This document shows positions 39,211 to 48,589 of a stretch of 64,000 nt of DNA, piece after piece; position 1 is the stretch's first letter; the number at the start of each line of letters is the position of its first letter. A program made the translations under genes and the position numbers. Where the stretch lies: assembly GCA_030149285.1 (NCBI GenBank), contig JASBRU010000003.1:374001-438000 (forward strand). Reading direction: 5' to 3'. The notes under the pieces are model-generated. The model had not been told where the DNA came from. It did no database searches and saw only the letters and a program-made list of their open reading frames with translations. This DNA comes from Flavobacteriales bacterium (lineage in GTDB: Bacteria; Bacteroidota; Bacteroidia; Flavobacteriales; JASBRU01).

Positions 39211-39237
39211 AAAAAGCCCCTCAATGAGGGGCTTTTT
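39211..39237. terminator. bidirectional terminator
   Basis: The stem aaaaagcccctc (39211-39222) pairs with gaggggcttttt (39226-39237) around the loop aat. A and T tracts on both sides let it serve the SPFH gene (+) and hutH (-). Confidence 0.92.
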
Positions 39238-39243
39238 GTTTTT

Positions 39244-40752
39244 CTAGTATAATATATCCGAATCTATTTCCATATGCTCTAAGAACGATACACTTTGCTG
39301 TATATAATCGTGTAATATCACATCGTCTTTCATAAAGGGCACCTCATCTCTATATAGCCCAACAAAAGAGTCTATAAACGGAGATGTTTTATCTTCTCTA
39401 AACTCTAATGCTTGAGCAGCATTTAACAATTCAATAGCCAACACTTTCTCTGTATTCTTTACTACTTGATATAATTTAGTGGCTGCATTAGCTCCCATAC
39501 TCACATGGTCTTCTTGTCCGTTTGATGAAACAATAGAGTCTACAGATGCCGGAGTACATAATTGTTTGTTCTGGCTAACAATAGAAGCTGCAGTATATTG
39601 TGGTATCATAAAACCTGAATTGATACCCGGATTAGCTACCAAAAATGGTGGCAACCCTCTTTCACCGGAAATTAGCTTATAGGTTCTGCGTTCTGAGATA
39701 TTAGCCAATTCAGCCATACCAATTGCTAAGTAATCTAAGGCCATTGCCAAAGGTTGCCCGTGAAAATTACCAGCAGAAATTATTTCTCCTGAAGCAGCAA
39801 AAACCGTTGGGTTATCTGTTACCGAGTTAGCCTCTGTAGTAAATACTTTATTTACATGTTCTATTACATCTTTGGTTGCCCCATGTACTTGTGGTATACA
39901 ACGGAAAGAATATGGGTCTTGTACATGTGCTTTTTTACGAGCTATTAACTGACTACCCTCTAAAAGCTCTCTGAAGTTCTTTGCTGTTTCTATTTGCCCA
40001 TTATGTGGGCGAGCCAATTGTATCAGCTCAGAGAATGGCTCTATACGTCCGTCAAAGGCTTCTAAAGATATCGCTCCTATTACATCAGCTAAATAGGATA
40101 GTTTGTGTGCCTTTAATAAACTCCACACACCGTAAGCCCCCATAAACTGGGTGCCGTTTAATAATGCCAACCCTTCTTTTGATGCTAATGTCAATGGTTC
40201 AAGATTCAACTTAGCCAAAGCATCTTCAGCAGTCATTCTCTCACCTTTAAAAACTACCTCTCCTTTACCTAGTAAAGCTAATGAAAGGTGTGCTAAGGGT
40301 GCTAAATCGCCCGATGCACCTAATGAACCTTGTTGAAAAACAACAGGTAATAAATCTTCATTAAAAAAGGTGATTAAACGCTCTACTGTTTCTAATCGTA
40401 TAGCCGAGTGTCCATAACATAGAGATTGTATTTTTAATACAATCATTATACGCACAATCTCTTCAGGCACTTCTTCACCTGTGCCACAAGCATGAGACAT
40501 TACTAAGTTCTCTTGCAACTGACTTAAATCTGCCTTAGAGATATTTACATTATACAATGAACCAAAGCCGGTATTTATACCATATATGGGATCATCACTT
40601 TCTGCCACTCGTTTATCCAAATAGGCTCTACAATCCTCTACCCTTTTCTTAGCCTCATCAGATAAGGCCAATTTATATCCTTCGCTTACAATTTCTTTTA
40701 TTCTTTTTAAACTTAATCTATCAGGACTGATATGATGAACCGGTACTTGCAT
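39244..40752 (-). CDS. hutH: histidine ammonia-lyase (HutH)
   Basis: Deaminates histidine to urocanate. The self-made MIO cofactor arises from Ala-Ser-Gly, visible in GSLGASGDLAPLAHL. The selectivity region reads NLVMSHACG, the Ser-His pair that favours histidine over tyrosine or phenylalanine. Other landmarks: GINTGFGSL, SVTDNPTVFAASGE, GNFHGQPLAM and DHVSMGANAA. The frame is open to TTG at 40782, but that triplet lies inside the -7 box, so ATG at 40752 (MQVPVHHIS) is the start, giving 502 residues. The other hut genes are not nearby. Confidence 0.95.
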   Translation of the reverse strand: MQVPVHHISPDRLSLKRIKEIVSEGYKLALSDEAKKRVEDCRAYLDKRVAESDDPIYGINTGFGSLYNVNISKADLSQLQENLVMSHACGTGEEVPEEIVRIMIVLKIQSLCYGHSAIRLETVERLITFFNEDLLPVVFQQGSLGASGDLAPLAHLSLALLGKGEVVFKGERMTAEDALAKLNLEPLTLASKEGLALLNGTQFMGAYGVWSLLKAHKLSYLADVIGAISLEAFDGRIEPFSELIQLARPHNGQIETAKNFRELLEGSQLIARKKAHVQDPYSFRCIPQVHGATKDVIEHVNKVFTTEANSVTDNPTVFAASGEIISAGNFHGQPLAMALDYLAIGMAELANISERRTYKLISGERGLPPFLVANPGINSGFMIPQYTAASIVSQNKQLCTPASVDSIVSSNGQEDHVSMGANAATKLYQVVKNTEKVLAIELLNAAQALEFREDKTSPFIDSFVGLYRDEVPFMKDDVILHDYIQQSVSFLEHMEIDSDILY

Positions 40753-40779
40753 AATTGTTTTTGATTTCTTTTTGCTGAG

Positions 40780-40811
40780 CAAATTTACAGTTTTAGTTTT
40801 CTGAAAAACAA
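40780..40811 (-). promoter_or_regulatory. promoter of hutH
   Basis: On the minus strand: TTG (40811-40809), a 21-bp spacer and TAAATTTG (40787-40780), an exact Bacteroidota form. It lies about 28 bp before the chosen ATG at 40752 and directly next to the upstream gene's terminator. Confidence 0.78.
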
Positions 40812-40832
40812 AAAAGCAGCCCGAAGGCTGCT
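40811..40832 (-). terminator. terminator of the TonB-receptor/lipoprotein cluster
   Basis: On the minus strand a 7-bp GC-rich stem (40832-40826 with 40821-40815) closes a TTCG tetraloop and runs into T residues. It ends the cluster whose last stop is at 40854; its T run overlaps the -33 box of hutH. Confidence 0.85.
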
Positions 40833-40853
40833 CTTATTTTCAACAATTACAAT

Positions 40854-41429
40854 TTATTGTACAGTAATATTAAATGTAGCATCAATATCAGCTTCACCCG
40901 CATTAGGGTTACCCGGTGCCGGTTCTTTCAATCCATCAGGTTGATGTTTAAGTGTAATAGTTACCGTACCTGTGCTTGCAGAGTTAGCTACCCATTGCGT
41001 TGCTAAACCAATTGGGTTACCATCCTTATCAGTATCTGCATAACTAACAGTAACATCAGCTGTATTTACATCAAAAAAGAATTGGTGTTCGTGCCCTTCA
41101 GTTACTATTTCTGGAGTAATATCATGAGTATGATCAATATCCGACTCATTTCTTACGCTAATTGATACTGCATAAGTACCTGCTGATGGTAGTATAATAT
41201 CATCGATTACAGGAACATTTCCACCATCACCATCAGGATCAGTGAATGTATAACTTAATGTATTAGTGCCATCCGTAAACGTAAGTTCCATAGTAGTTAT
41301 GGCCTCCTCTTCATTATGGTTATGTGGGTTTTGCAACTCATCGTCATCATCATCACTACAACCTACAAATAATACTGATGCACTTAGCATCGCTATCATA
41401 AACGCTTTATAACTATTTACCATTTTCAT
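40854..41429 (-). CDS. histidine-bearing lipoprotein next to a TonB receptor
   Basis: A 191-residue lipoprotein: signal peptide with lipobox SVLFVGC followed by an Asp run (SDDDDDE). The mature part has metal-ligand-like clusters (NPHNHNEEE, DHTHD, EGHEHQFFF) and beta-strand-rich sequence. I do not recognise a named family. It follows the TonB receptor by 24 bp and ends at a terminator, so it probably serves as the surface or periplasmic partner in the same uptake job. The His clusters suggest zinc or copper, which is inference. Confidence 0.82.
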   Translation of the reverse strand: MKMVNSYKAFMIAMLSASVLFVGCSDDDDDELQNPHNHNEEEAITTMELTFTDGTNTLSYTFTDPDGDGGNVPVIDDIILPSAGTYAVSISVRNESDIDHTHDITPEIVTEGHEHQFFFDVNTADVTVSYADTDKDGNPIGLATQWVANSASTGTVTITLKHQPDGLKEPAPGNPNAGEADIDATFNITVQ

Positions 41430-41453
41430 GTTTTTGTTTTTTTAAATTATTAA

Positions 41454-43748
41454 TTAAAATGAAACTTTTAGCCTTAATCCCACATTAATACCTGTTTCAT
41501 CTGCGTAATATCTCAACCTATTCATATAATCTCTGTATCTAGTATTCAAGAGATTATCAATTGTTAAACTAAAATCTACTTTTTGTTTTCCTATGCTTGT
41601 GGTTAAACCACCCTCAAGGTTTAGTAAAAAATATGCATCTGGTGGTGCAACAAAGTCCTCACCTTCGGGCACATTATTTTGCTTAAAAACTTGCTCAGTC
41701 TCTATACTCACTGCCGGGTGAATTATTTTTTCAGACTCATGAAAAGAGTAAATAAGCTTAGCTTTTACTCTATTAGCAGGCATCTGAATTAAATAATCAT
41801 TTCTAGTAAGATTGAAAGCATATAGATATGAAGCACCCATTTTTAATGCCCAATGTGCATTATATGTATACTTTGCATCTACATCAGCTCCGGTAAGAGA
41901 TACATTTGCTTGCTGATATTCAAAAGTTGGAAACGCCCCTCTTATAGTTAATGTTGGTGGTTGAACAGGCTGTAAATAGATAAAATCATTTATCCAGTTT
42001 TGATAGATGTTTAAACCCCACTTCCATTTTTTCTCATTGTAAGTAAGGGTGGTGTTTAAATCATATACTCTTTCTAAGCTCAGTTCATCACTTCCAATTT
42101 CAAATGTAGCTGCACCATGATGTACACCATTTGCAAATAATTCATTTACACCGGGGGCTCTCCACGCTGTACCCATATTCAACTTCCAGTTGAAATTCTC
42201 ATTTACTTTGTAAAGCCCACCTAGTGTAGCAGATACATTCTGAAAAGTAAAGTCGGGCGAAAGCACTTCTCCTGTATCATCTCTTCTATAAACCTGCAAA
42301 TGGTTATAATCATAACGAAGTCCTGCTTCCAACTCCCATCTCGTTTTGCTATACCTTTCAATAATAAAAGCACCCAATACATTACGTTCAAAGTTTGGGA
42401 TAAAATCTCTGCCTCTAAACAAGTTCTTTTGGTTCATTCCACTGACACCAATACTACCCTCAAAATTATTTTTCTTGAAATGTTTCCATACCAAATCCAA
42501 TGTTTGAGTAGTAATCTCAAAATCTAGTTCCGCTCTGTTTTGATTTGCAGAGCGATGACTATCAAACTCTAATCGCCTATTGTTTTGTCTGGCATACACA
42601 AGCTCAAGTCTACCAATAGTTCCTGTAGGTAAGCCACCTTTAACTTTTAACAAGTCATGTGTAATATCCTGATAAGGTCTATCTATATCATAACTAAACC
42701 CACTCTTTACAAAAGGCTCTCCATTTTCAAAAGCAGCTTGTAAATCAGTTAAATTACCAATATGTGAACCGGAGAAAATACCTATATCTGAACTAAAACG
42801 ACTAAAAAACACCTCTAAATTGTAGCCATTCCTTTGATAACCTATTGCCGATGAAAAATTTTGCTCTTCATAGCCTGTGTTATCTAAGTAATAGTTTGGT
42901 GTTTTAGCATTTCCGCCTCTTTTGTAAGTACCTTGTAACCTCCAACCTAAACCCTCAACATTTTTTACGCCTCCTTGTACAATAGCAGAACTGATGTATT
43001 GTCCACCATTAGAATAGCCTAATAGATTTACCTCGCCACTAATACCATTTAGGGTAGGTAAGTCTTCAGGTTCTATTAATACTACTCCACCAATGGCATC
43101 CGAGCCATAACGTACACTATTAGCCCCTTTTATTACGGTAATTTTTGTAGCTACAAAAGGGTCTATTTCCGGCCCGTGATCAGAGCCCCATTGCTGAGAC
43201 TCATGTCGAACTCCATTGTTCAACAACAACACTCTATTACTATGTAAGCCATGTATTACAGGTTTAGACACATTAGTACCTGCCTGTAAAGAATTTACAC
43301 CGGTAACATCTTTCAGTCCTTGCCCAAGTGTCTTGCCTTTAATGTTATCCAACTCCTGGTTTGCTATTTCAGTTTGTGATAGAAAAGGCTTGTTTTCTTC
43401 CTTTTCTTCTACCAAAACAACATCTCCAATAATATCAGAGTGATGCTCCAACACTAAATTGATTTGAACATTCTCTTTCAACTGGATTTGCTTAGAACCA
43501 GGCGAACAACTTACATGGCTATACTCAATAGTATAAGTACCTGCGCAAAGGTTTTCAAACTCAAAAAAACCGTTGGCATTGGTACTGGTTCCCTTATTAA
43601 GTTCCTTAATTACAACTGAAGCAAACTCTAAGGGAGTATCATCATGTTCGTCTGTAACATAACCACTTAGGGTTATGGTGCAGTTATTTTGCTGAGCATA
43701 TAGCCCAATACTCATCAGCATAGAGATGAGTATGAATAATTTTTGCAT
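41454..43748 (-). CDS. TonB-dependent receptor, possible metal (ZnuD-like) uptake
   Basis: A 764-residue outer-membrane receptor: signal peptide (to GLYAQQ), carboxypeptidase-D regulatory-like domain (about 24-110, GYVTDEHDDTPLEFASVVI), TonB plug (about 115-235) and a 22-strand barrel ending in a terminal Phe (LRLKVSF). The plug has HGLHSNRVLLLNNGVRHESQQWGSDHGPEID, read here as two parts; the DHGP segment resembles the SPDHA region of ZnuD zinc receptors. Its neighbours, a His/Cys-rich small protein and a His-bearing lipoprotein, support a metal substrate. A haem or organic ligand is not excluded. Confidence 0.9.
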   Translation of the reverse strand: MQKLFILISMLMSIGLYAQQNNCTITLSGYVTDEHDDTPLEFASVVIKELNKGTSTNANGFFEFENLCAGTYTIEYSHVSCSPGSKQIQLKENVQINLVLEHHSDIIGDVVLVEEKEENKPFLSQTEIANQELDNIKGKTLGQGLKDVTGVNSLQAGTNVSKPVIHGLHSNRVLLLNNGVRHESQQWGSDHGPEIDPFVATKITVIKGANSVRYGSDAIGGVVLIEPEDLPTLNGISGEVNLLGYSNGGQYISSAIVQGGVKNVEGLGWRLQGTYKRGGNAKTPNYYLDNTGYEEQNFSSAIGYQRNGYNLEVFFSRFSSDIGIFSGSHIGNLTDLQAAFENGEPFVKSGFSYDIDRPYQDITHDLLKVKGGLPTGTIGRLELVYARQNNRRLEFDSHRSANQNRAELDFEITTQTLDLVWKHFKKNNFEGSIGVSGMNQKNLFRGRDFIPNFERNVLGAFIIERYSKTRWELEAGLRYDYNHLQVYRRDDTGEVLSPDFTFQNVSATLGGLYKVNENFNWKLNMGTAWRAPGVNELFANGVHHGAATFEIGSDELSLERVYDLNTTLTYNEKKWKWGLNIYQNWINDFIYLQPVQPPTLTIRGAFPTFEYQQANVSLTGADVDAKYTYNAHWALKMGASYLYAFNLTRNDYLIQMPANRVKAKLIYSFHESEKIIHPAVSIETEQVFKQNNVPEGEDFVAPPDAYFLLNLEGGLTTSIGKQKVDFSLTIDNLLNTRYRDYMNRLRYYADETGINVGLRLKVSF

Positions 43749-43790
43749 TGATAGTTTAAAAATGTTAAACTCGTTGGATATAGGTCTTAA

Positions 43791-44129
43791 TTACACGAGT
43801 TTAGAGGGCGGACCTCGTAAAGAAACAGATGAATAATGTGGGATTAAATAAGGTTCTGAGTAAGCATCTTGTACTTTCTCAGTAAATGTTTCGGTATTAA
43901 ATATTGATTCTGAAGCTACAATGTCATTTGCATGAGAAAAATGAAAACTACAAATATCACAGTCTTGATGATGCTCGGGTGAATCGGCATGTGTTCCTAC
44001 TGTTTCACAATGAGCCTCATGCTCTGTTTCAACAAGGTGATAGATACTATCCGCCAAGAAAGTAAACAATAGCAAGAACACCGTTAATACGGATATCATT
44101 TTACTTGCTATGTTACTTTGTTTACGCAT
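43791..44129 (-). CDS. small His/Cys-rich exported or membrane protein
   Basis: A 112-residue protein with one hydrophobic N-terminal segment (about 10-30) followed by a striking metal-ligand cluster: [21 protein letters not shown] and then CSFHFSH. The C-terminal [10 protein letters not shown] is a tail I recall on small proteins next to metal receptors in Bacteroidota. It lies 43 bp before the TonB receptor. Its ATG overlaps the end of hisS by 8 bp, so it may be translated in part from hisS transcripts. Likely a periplasmic metal binder or sensor; exact role unknown. Confidence 0.8.
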   Translation of the reverse strand: MRKQSNIASKMISVLTVFLLLFTFLADSIYHLVETEHEAHCETVGTHADSPEHHQDCDICSFHFSHANDIVASESIFNTETFTEKVQDAYSEPYLIPHYSSVSLRGPPSKLV

Positions 44130-45489
44130 TTTGCTTTTGCAAAGTTATAAAATCTTCAATAGTCATTTTCTGCTGTTCACCTGTAGTCATTTCTTTCACT
44201 GCCAGTTGACCCGTTTGCATCTCTTCTGCACCTACTACAAACACATACGGAATGTTTTTGTTGTTGGCATATGTAAATTGCTTACCCAATTTAACTGAAT
44301 CAGGGTATAACTCTGCATTAATATTATTTGCTCTTAGTTTTGTAAGTAACTTTAAACAGTAATTAGCCTCAGCCTCTCCAAAGTTTACAAACAATACTTT
44401 AGTACTTGTATTTGCTAGATTAGGGAACAAGCCCAACTCTTCTAACACCAAGTATATTCTATCTAAACCAAATGAAATACCTACCCCTGAAATATTCTTA
44501 AGTCCAAATATTCCTGTTAAATCATCATATCTTCCTCCACCACCAATAGAGCCCATTTGCACATCGTTTGCCACAACTTCAAATATAGCACCTGTATAAT
44601 AGTTCAGCCCTCTAGCCAACGTTAAGTCTAATTCTAAAGCTGCTTTTTGTAAAGGGTTCTCACTAACTAAATCTAATATGTAGGTTACCTCTTCTACTCC
44701 TTTTGTTCCAACTTCAGAGCTTGCTAATAAGTCTTTAATTGTACTGAGCTTATCAGTATTAGAGCCTGTTAAGTTTAACAAAGGTTCAATTGCTTTTACG
44801 GCTTCATTAGAAAGACCTTTATCTAACATCTCTTGTTGCACCTTCTCTGCTCCAATTTTATCTAGCTTATCTAAAGCTACCGTAAAATCTATCAGTTTAT
44901 CCTCTTCACCAATTACCTCAGCAATACCCGCCAATAGCTTTCTATTATTCAGTTTGATAGTTACTCTTAGTCCTAGCTTAGCAAAAACCTCATCATAAAG
45001 CTGTATCAGCTCTAATTCTTGTAATAAAGAGTTAGAACCCACAACATCAGCATCGCATTGATAAAACTCTCTAAAACGGCCTTTTTGTGGTCTATCTGCA
45101 CGCCATACTGGCTGTATCTGATATCTTTTAAAAGGAAATGTAATGTCATTTTGATTTTGCACTACATATCTGGCAAAAGGCACAGTTAAATCATATCGTA
45201 ATGCCTTTTCTACAATCTTCGGAGTTAAATCTTGTGATGTTGTACTCTCAGAAATGTTTGCCTTGCTTAAAAAATCTCCTGAATTCAGAATTTTAAATAT
45301 CAACCTATCTCCTTCATCCCCATACTTACCTGTTAAGGTATCCATGTTTTCCATGGCTGGGGTTTCTATTGGCAAATACCCATATAGCTGAAACGCGTGT
45401 TTAATGGAATCCATTAAATAGTTACGCTTCACCATCACTTCCGGCGAAAAGTCTCTTGTCCCTTTAGGTATACCTGGTTTTTGTGCCAT
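44122..45489 (-). CDS. hisS: histidine-tRNA ligase (HisS)
   Basis: Class II synthetase charging tRNA-His. Motif 1 region [13 protein letters not shown] opens the protein; motif 2 is [13 protein letters not shown]; the histidine-specific loop [15 protein letters not shown] and motif 3 ([25 protein letters not shown]) are clear. The C-terminal anticodon-binding domain (about 360-455) follows. The 455-residue length is normal. It starts 35 bp after the J-domain gene and its end overlaps the small His/Cys-rich gene. Confidence 0.97.
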   Translation of the reverse strand: MAQKPGIPKGTRDFSPEVMVKRNYLMDSIKHAFQLYGYLPIETPAMENMDTLTGKYGDEGDRLIFKILNSGDFLSKANISESTTSQDLTPKIVEKALRYDLTVPFARYVVQNQNDITFPFKRYQIQPVWRADRPQKGRFREFYQCDADVVGSNSLLQELELIQLYDEVFAKLGLRVTIKLNNRKLLAGIAEVIGEEDKLIDFTVALDKLDKIGAEKVQQEMLDKGLSNEAVKAIEPLLNLTGSNTDKLSTIKDLLASSEVGTKGVEEVTYILDLVSENPLQKAALELDLTLARGLNYYTGAIFEVVANDVQMGSIGGGGRYDDLTGIFGLKNISGVGISFGLDRIYLVLEELGLFPNLANTSTKVLFVNFGEAEANYCLKLLTKLRANNINAELYPDSVKLGKQFTYANNKNIPYVFVVGAEEMQTGQLAVKEMTTGEQQKMTIEDFITLQKQNA

Positions 45490-45524
45490 TCTTTTATGTT
45501 TGTCGCAAATATCGTAAAATGTGT

Positions 45525-46487
45525 TTAATTAGGCAGTAGTGTTTCACAGTCTTTAAAAGCTTGTTTTATTTCTTCTTCTTTCATCATTTTCCGGTAACTG
45601 TATTTATTATTACCCACATTTTCTATCCATGGCTCATCATAAAAAACCAAGTTAGCCAATCCATCTATTCCTTTTTCATGATAAACAGCCTCTGTAAAAC
45701 AAGCTATAAACAATTTCATTTCTAGGGTATTTGCATTCACCTCAGGGTGCCTTAGCTCCACATATTCTCTTTCTACGTAGTAACTGGCATATACCATATA
45801 TCTATCAAGGGTTTCTTTAGATACCTTATTAAAATCTATTTGATGATAATTTGGTCTTTCTATATTAAAGATTACTTTAAACATATCGCCTTTTTTAATA
45901 GGCATCCCATTTGGCGAAACAACTTTATCCTCCCAGCTCATATGCATTACATCTTCATCTCTATACAGCCTCATACCTTTGTAATATATTGCATAACCAA
46001 CCCTATCGTATCGCACCGAAGTAATTAAGCAAGTTCCTTCAACCGTATTTTTACCAAGCATATACGTTTCATAAAGTGAATTAAAAGAAAAACCCACTGT
46101 AAAAAAGATAATCATACCTATAGCATACTTTTTCATTGCCTTAAAATCATAGGTGGTTTCATAAGTACCTTTTCTACGTTGTCTTGCGTACTGCTTATAT
46201 GCTTCACTTTTTTTCCACTCTGCTCTTCTTTGTTCTGCAGCCTCTCTAGGGTTTTGTGGTTTAGAATAAGAGGTTGACTTAGGTGCTGTATGCCTTATTT
46301 GTTTATGCTTACCACTTATTAGATAGTCATAAGCCTTTTGAATAATTACGAATTGTTTTTGGGCATCTCTAGATGGATTAGTATCGGGATGGTATTGCTT
46401 AGCAAGCCTTCTGTAAGCTTTCTTTATCTCTACATCTGTAGCGTTCTCTGCTACGCCTAATATTTTATGATACCGTGTATATGCCAC
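45525..46487 (-). CDS. membrane-anchored J-domain protein
   Basis: The N-terminal J domain (residues 1-62) carries the Hsp70-activating HPD at 33-35 and the usual helices ([15 protein letters not shown]). A basic linker with [13 protein letters not shown] follows, then one membrane helix (about 126-146), then a polar domain of about 170 residues of no recognised family. It lacks the Gly/Phe and zinc-finger regions of DnaJ, so it is a class C co-chaperone, probably recruiting DnaK to the membrane. The start is GTG at 46487, chosen because the J domain begins at once. Lies upstream of hisS. Confidence 0.85.
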   Translation of the reverse strand: MAYTRYHKILGVAENATDVEIKKAYRRLAKQYHPDTNPSRDAQKQFVIIQKAYDYLISGKHKQIRHTAPKSTSYSKPQNPREAAEQRRAEWKKSEAYKQYARQRRKGTYETTYDFKAMKKYAIGMIIFFTVGFSFNSLYETYMLGKNTVEGTCLITSVRYDRVGYAIYYKGMRLYRDEDVMHMSWEDKVVSPNGMPIKKGDMFKVIFNIERPNYHQIDFNKVSKETLDRYMVYASYYVEREYVELRHPEVNANTLEMKLFIACFTEAVYHEKGIDGLANLVFYDEPWIENVGNNKYSYRKMMKEEEIKQAFKDCETLLPN

Positions 46488-46515
46488 AGGGCTAAAATAA
46501 AGTTTCCATTAAAAA

Positions 46516-46533
46516 AGCCGCTATAAAGCGGCT
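46516..46533 (-). terminator. terminator after the ettA/small-protein operon
   Basis: The 7-bp stem agccgct (46516-46522 with 46527-46533), loop ataa, runs on the minus strand into six T residues (46516-46511). It lies just after the stop of the 59-residue gene. Confidence 0.85.
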
Positions 46534-46539
46534 CTCATT

Positions 46540-46719
46540 TTATAATTTTCGGCTATTTCTTAATCTCCTTTCGCGTATTGGACTTCGCTCCCCATCTTTA
46601 CGAGTAGTTCTATACATCTCGTTATGATGTTTTTTGCGTGCACGGGCAGAAAATCTGAGTATAATAATACCTACCAAAATTGCTGCTCCTACATAACCAA
46701 TAAACTTAAGTCCTTCCAT
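46540..46719 (-). CDS. 59-residue single-helix membrane protein coupled to ettA
   Basis: A short gene below the usual ORF cut-off. It starts at the ATG 46719-46717, which overlaps the stop of the ABC-F gene by one base (TAATG), and ends at 46540. The protein is MEGLKFIGYVGAAILVGIII-like at the N-terminus (one membrane helix, about 5-22), followed by a very basic tail (RFSARARKKHH, RERRLRNSRK). The coupled start, coding-like composition and a terminator right after the stop make it a real gene. The basic cytoplasmic tail could touch RNA or lipid head groups; function unknown. Confidence 0.8.
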   Translation of the reverse strand: MEGLKFIGYVGAAILVGIIILRFSARARKKHHNEMYRTTRKDGERSPIRERRLRNSRKL

Positions 46720-48413
46720 TAACCTTCTTTAATTAGCTTTTTAAAGCGAATACGAGTTGGATCAGTATCGCCCAAACGTTTTTTCTTATTCTCCTCGTAA
46801 TCACTATATCCACCTTCAAAATAATAAATTTGAGAATCTCCTTCAAATGCCAAGATATGAGTACAAACTCTATCTAAGAACCATCTATCATGCGAAATAA
46901 TTACTGCACAACCTGCAAAGTTTTCTAAACCTTCTTCTAGTGCTCGTAAAGTATTCACATCTAAATCATTGGTAGGCTCATCAAGTAGCAATACGTTGCC
47001 TTCTTCTTTTAAGGCCATTGCCAAGTGTAATCGGTTACGCTCACCACCAGATAATACACCTAGTTTTTTTCCTTGATCACTTCCAGCAAAATTAAATCTA
47101 CTGATGTAGGCTCTGGAGTTTACCAGCTTACCACCTAACTCAAACTGCTCATTTCCTTCAGAGATTGCCTCGTAAATAGTTTTATCTGCAGTTAACTTCT
47201 CATGGCTCTGATCTACATAAGATATCTTTACCGTATCACCTACAGTAAACTCTCCTTTATCCGGAGTTTCTAAGCCCATAATCATTCTAAAGATAGTGGT
47301 TTTACCGGCACCGTTTGGTCCTACAATACCTACAATACCGTTTGGTGGAAGATTGAAGTTTAAATCATCATACAACAACTTATCTCCAAATGCTTTTGCC
47401 ACTCCTTTAGCTTCAATAACATGGGTACCTAAGCGAGGCCCTGCAGGAATAAAAATCTCTAAGTTTTCTAATTTCGCTTTCTGATCTTCTCCTAACAGTT
47501 TTTCATAGTTATTTAAACGTGCTTTGCTTTTTGCCTGACGACCTTTTGGGTTCATTCGTACCCATTCTAGTTCTCGTTCTAGCGTTTTTTGACGTTTGCT
47601 AGCTTGTTTCTCTTCTTGTGCTAAACGTTTTGTTTTTTGATCTAACCAGCTAGAGTAATTTCCTTTCCATGGTATTCCCTCTCCTCTATCTAGTTCTAAT
47701 ATCCATCCGGCAACATTATCTAAGAAATAACGGTCGTGAGTTACTGCAATTACAGTACCTGCATAACCTTGTAAGAATTGCTCTAACCAATGTACAGACT
47801 CTGCATCTAAGTGGTTAGTAGGCTCATCTAATAATAAGATGTCCGGTTGCTGAATTAATAAACGACACAATGCTACTCTACGGCGCTCTCCACCCGATAA
47901 ATTTTTAATTGGGGTATCACTAGGTGGTGTACGCAATGCATCCATAGCACGCTCTAACCTTGTTTCTAGCTCCCAGGCATCTGTTGCATCAATTTTATCT
48001 TGTAATTGAGCCTGACGGTCAATTAGTTTTTGCATTTTATCTGGGTCTTCTAGTACATCAGGGTCTGCAAATGCATTATTTACCTCATCATACTCTGCTA
48101 GTATACTTACTATCTCTTGAGCTCCTTCTTTCACCACTTCCATTACCGTTTTAGAGTCATCAAGCTGTGGCTCTTGCTCTAAGTAACCAACAGTATAGCC
48201 CGGAGAAAAAACTACATCTCCTCTATAATCTTTATCAATTCCGGCAATAATTTTTAGTAAAGTAGATTTACCCGAACCGTTTAAACCTAAAATACCAATC
48301 TTAGCTCCGTAAAAAAAAGACAGGTAAATATCTTTAAGTATATGTTTATTGTTATTAGGGAGTACTTTACTTACTCCACTCATAGAAAAAATTACTTTCT
48401 TATCGTCCGACAT
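46719..48413 (-). CDS. ettA: ABC-F ATPase, energy-dependent translational throttle (EttA)
   Basis: Ribosome-associated ATPase acting at the E site to gate early elongation in response to ATP/ADP. Two ABC domains: Walker A GLNGSGKST and GPNGAGKTT, signatures LSGGERRR and LSGGERNR, Walker B ILLLDEPTNHLD and VLLLDEPTNDLD. The P-site tRNA interaction motif linker (about 245-310) contains the charged KRQKTLERELEWVRMNPKGR, typical of EttA. The 564 residues fit and there are no membrane helices. It is coupled by TAATG to a 59-residue membrane protein. Confidence 0.95.
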   Translation of the reverse strand: MSDDKKVIFSMSGVSKVLPNNNKHILKDIYLSFFYGAKIGILGLNGSGKSTLLKIIAGIDKDYRGDVVFSPGYTVGYLEQEPQLDDSKTVMEVVKEGAQEIVSILAEYDEVNNAFADPDVLEDPDKMQKLIDRQAQLQDKIDATDAWELETRLERAMDALRTPPSDTPIKNLSGGERRRVALCRLLIQQPDILLLDEPTNHLDAESVHWLEQFLQGYAGTVIAVTHDRYFLDNVAGWILELDRGEGIPWKGNYSSWLDQKTKRLAQEEKQASKRQKTLERELEWVRMNPKGRQAKSKARLNNYEKLLGEDQKAKLENLEIFIPAGPRLGTHVIEAKGVAKAFGDKLLYDDLNFNLPPNGIVGIVGPNGAGKTTIFRMIMGLETPDKGEFTVGDTVKISYVDQSHEKLTADKTIYEAISEGNEQFELGGKLVNSRAYISRFNFAGSDQGKKLGVLSGGERNRLHLAMALKEEGNVLLLDEPTNDLDVNTLRALEEGLENFAGCAVIISHDRWFLDRVCTHILAFEGDSQIYYFEGGYSDYEENKKKRLGDTDPTRIRFKKLIKEG

Positions 48414-48589
48414 ATTATCAAGTTTTTATAGTCTGTTTAAGGCTGCTAATATCGTAAAAATAGAACAATCATATGCTCATAACTTAACCTATAATTAGGG
48501 TTTATCATTTATTGTTAGATTTAAAAAAAAGATTGTTCATCCAAAAATGAAATAAGTAATTTGTTGTTTCGTTAGTTTAGCATCAAAAT

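Noticed and set aside
40753-40782. TTG start for hutH
   Set aside because: The TTG overlaps the -7 box TAAATTTG; the ATG at 40752 gives the usual N-terminus.
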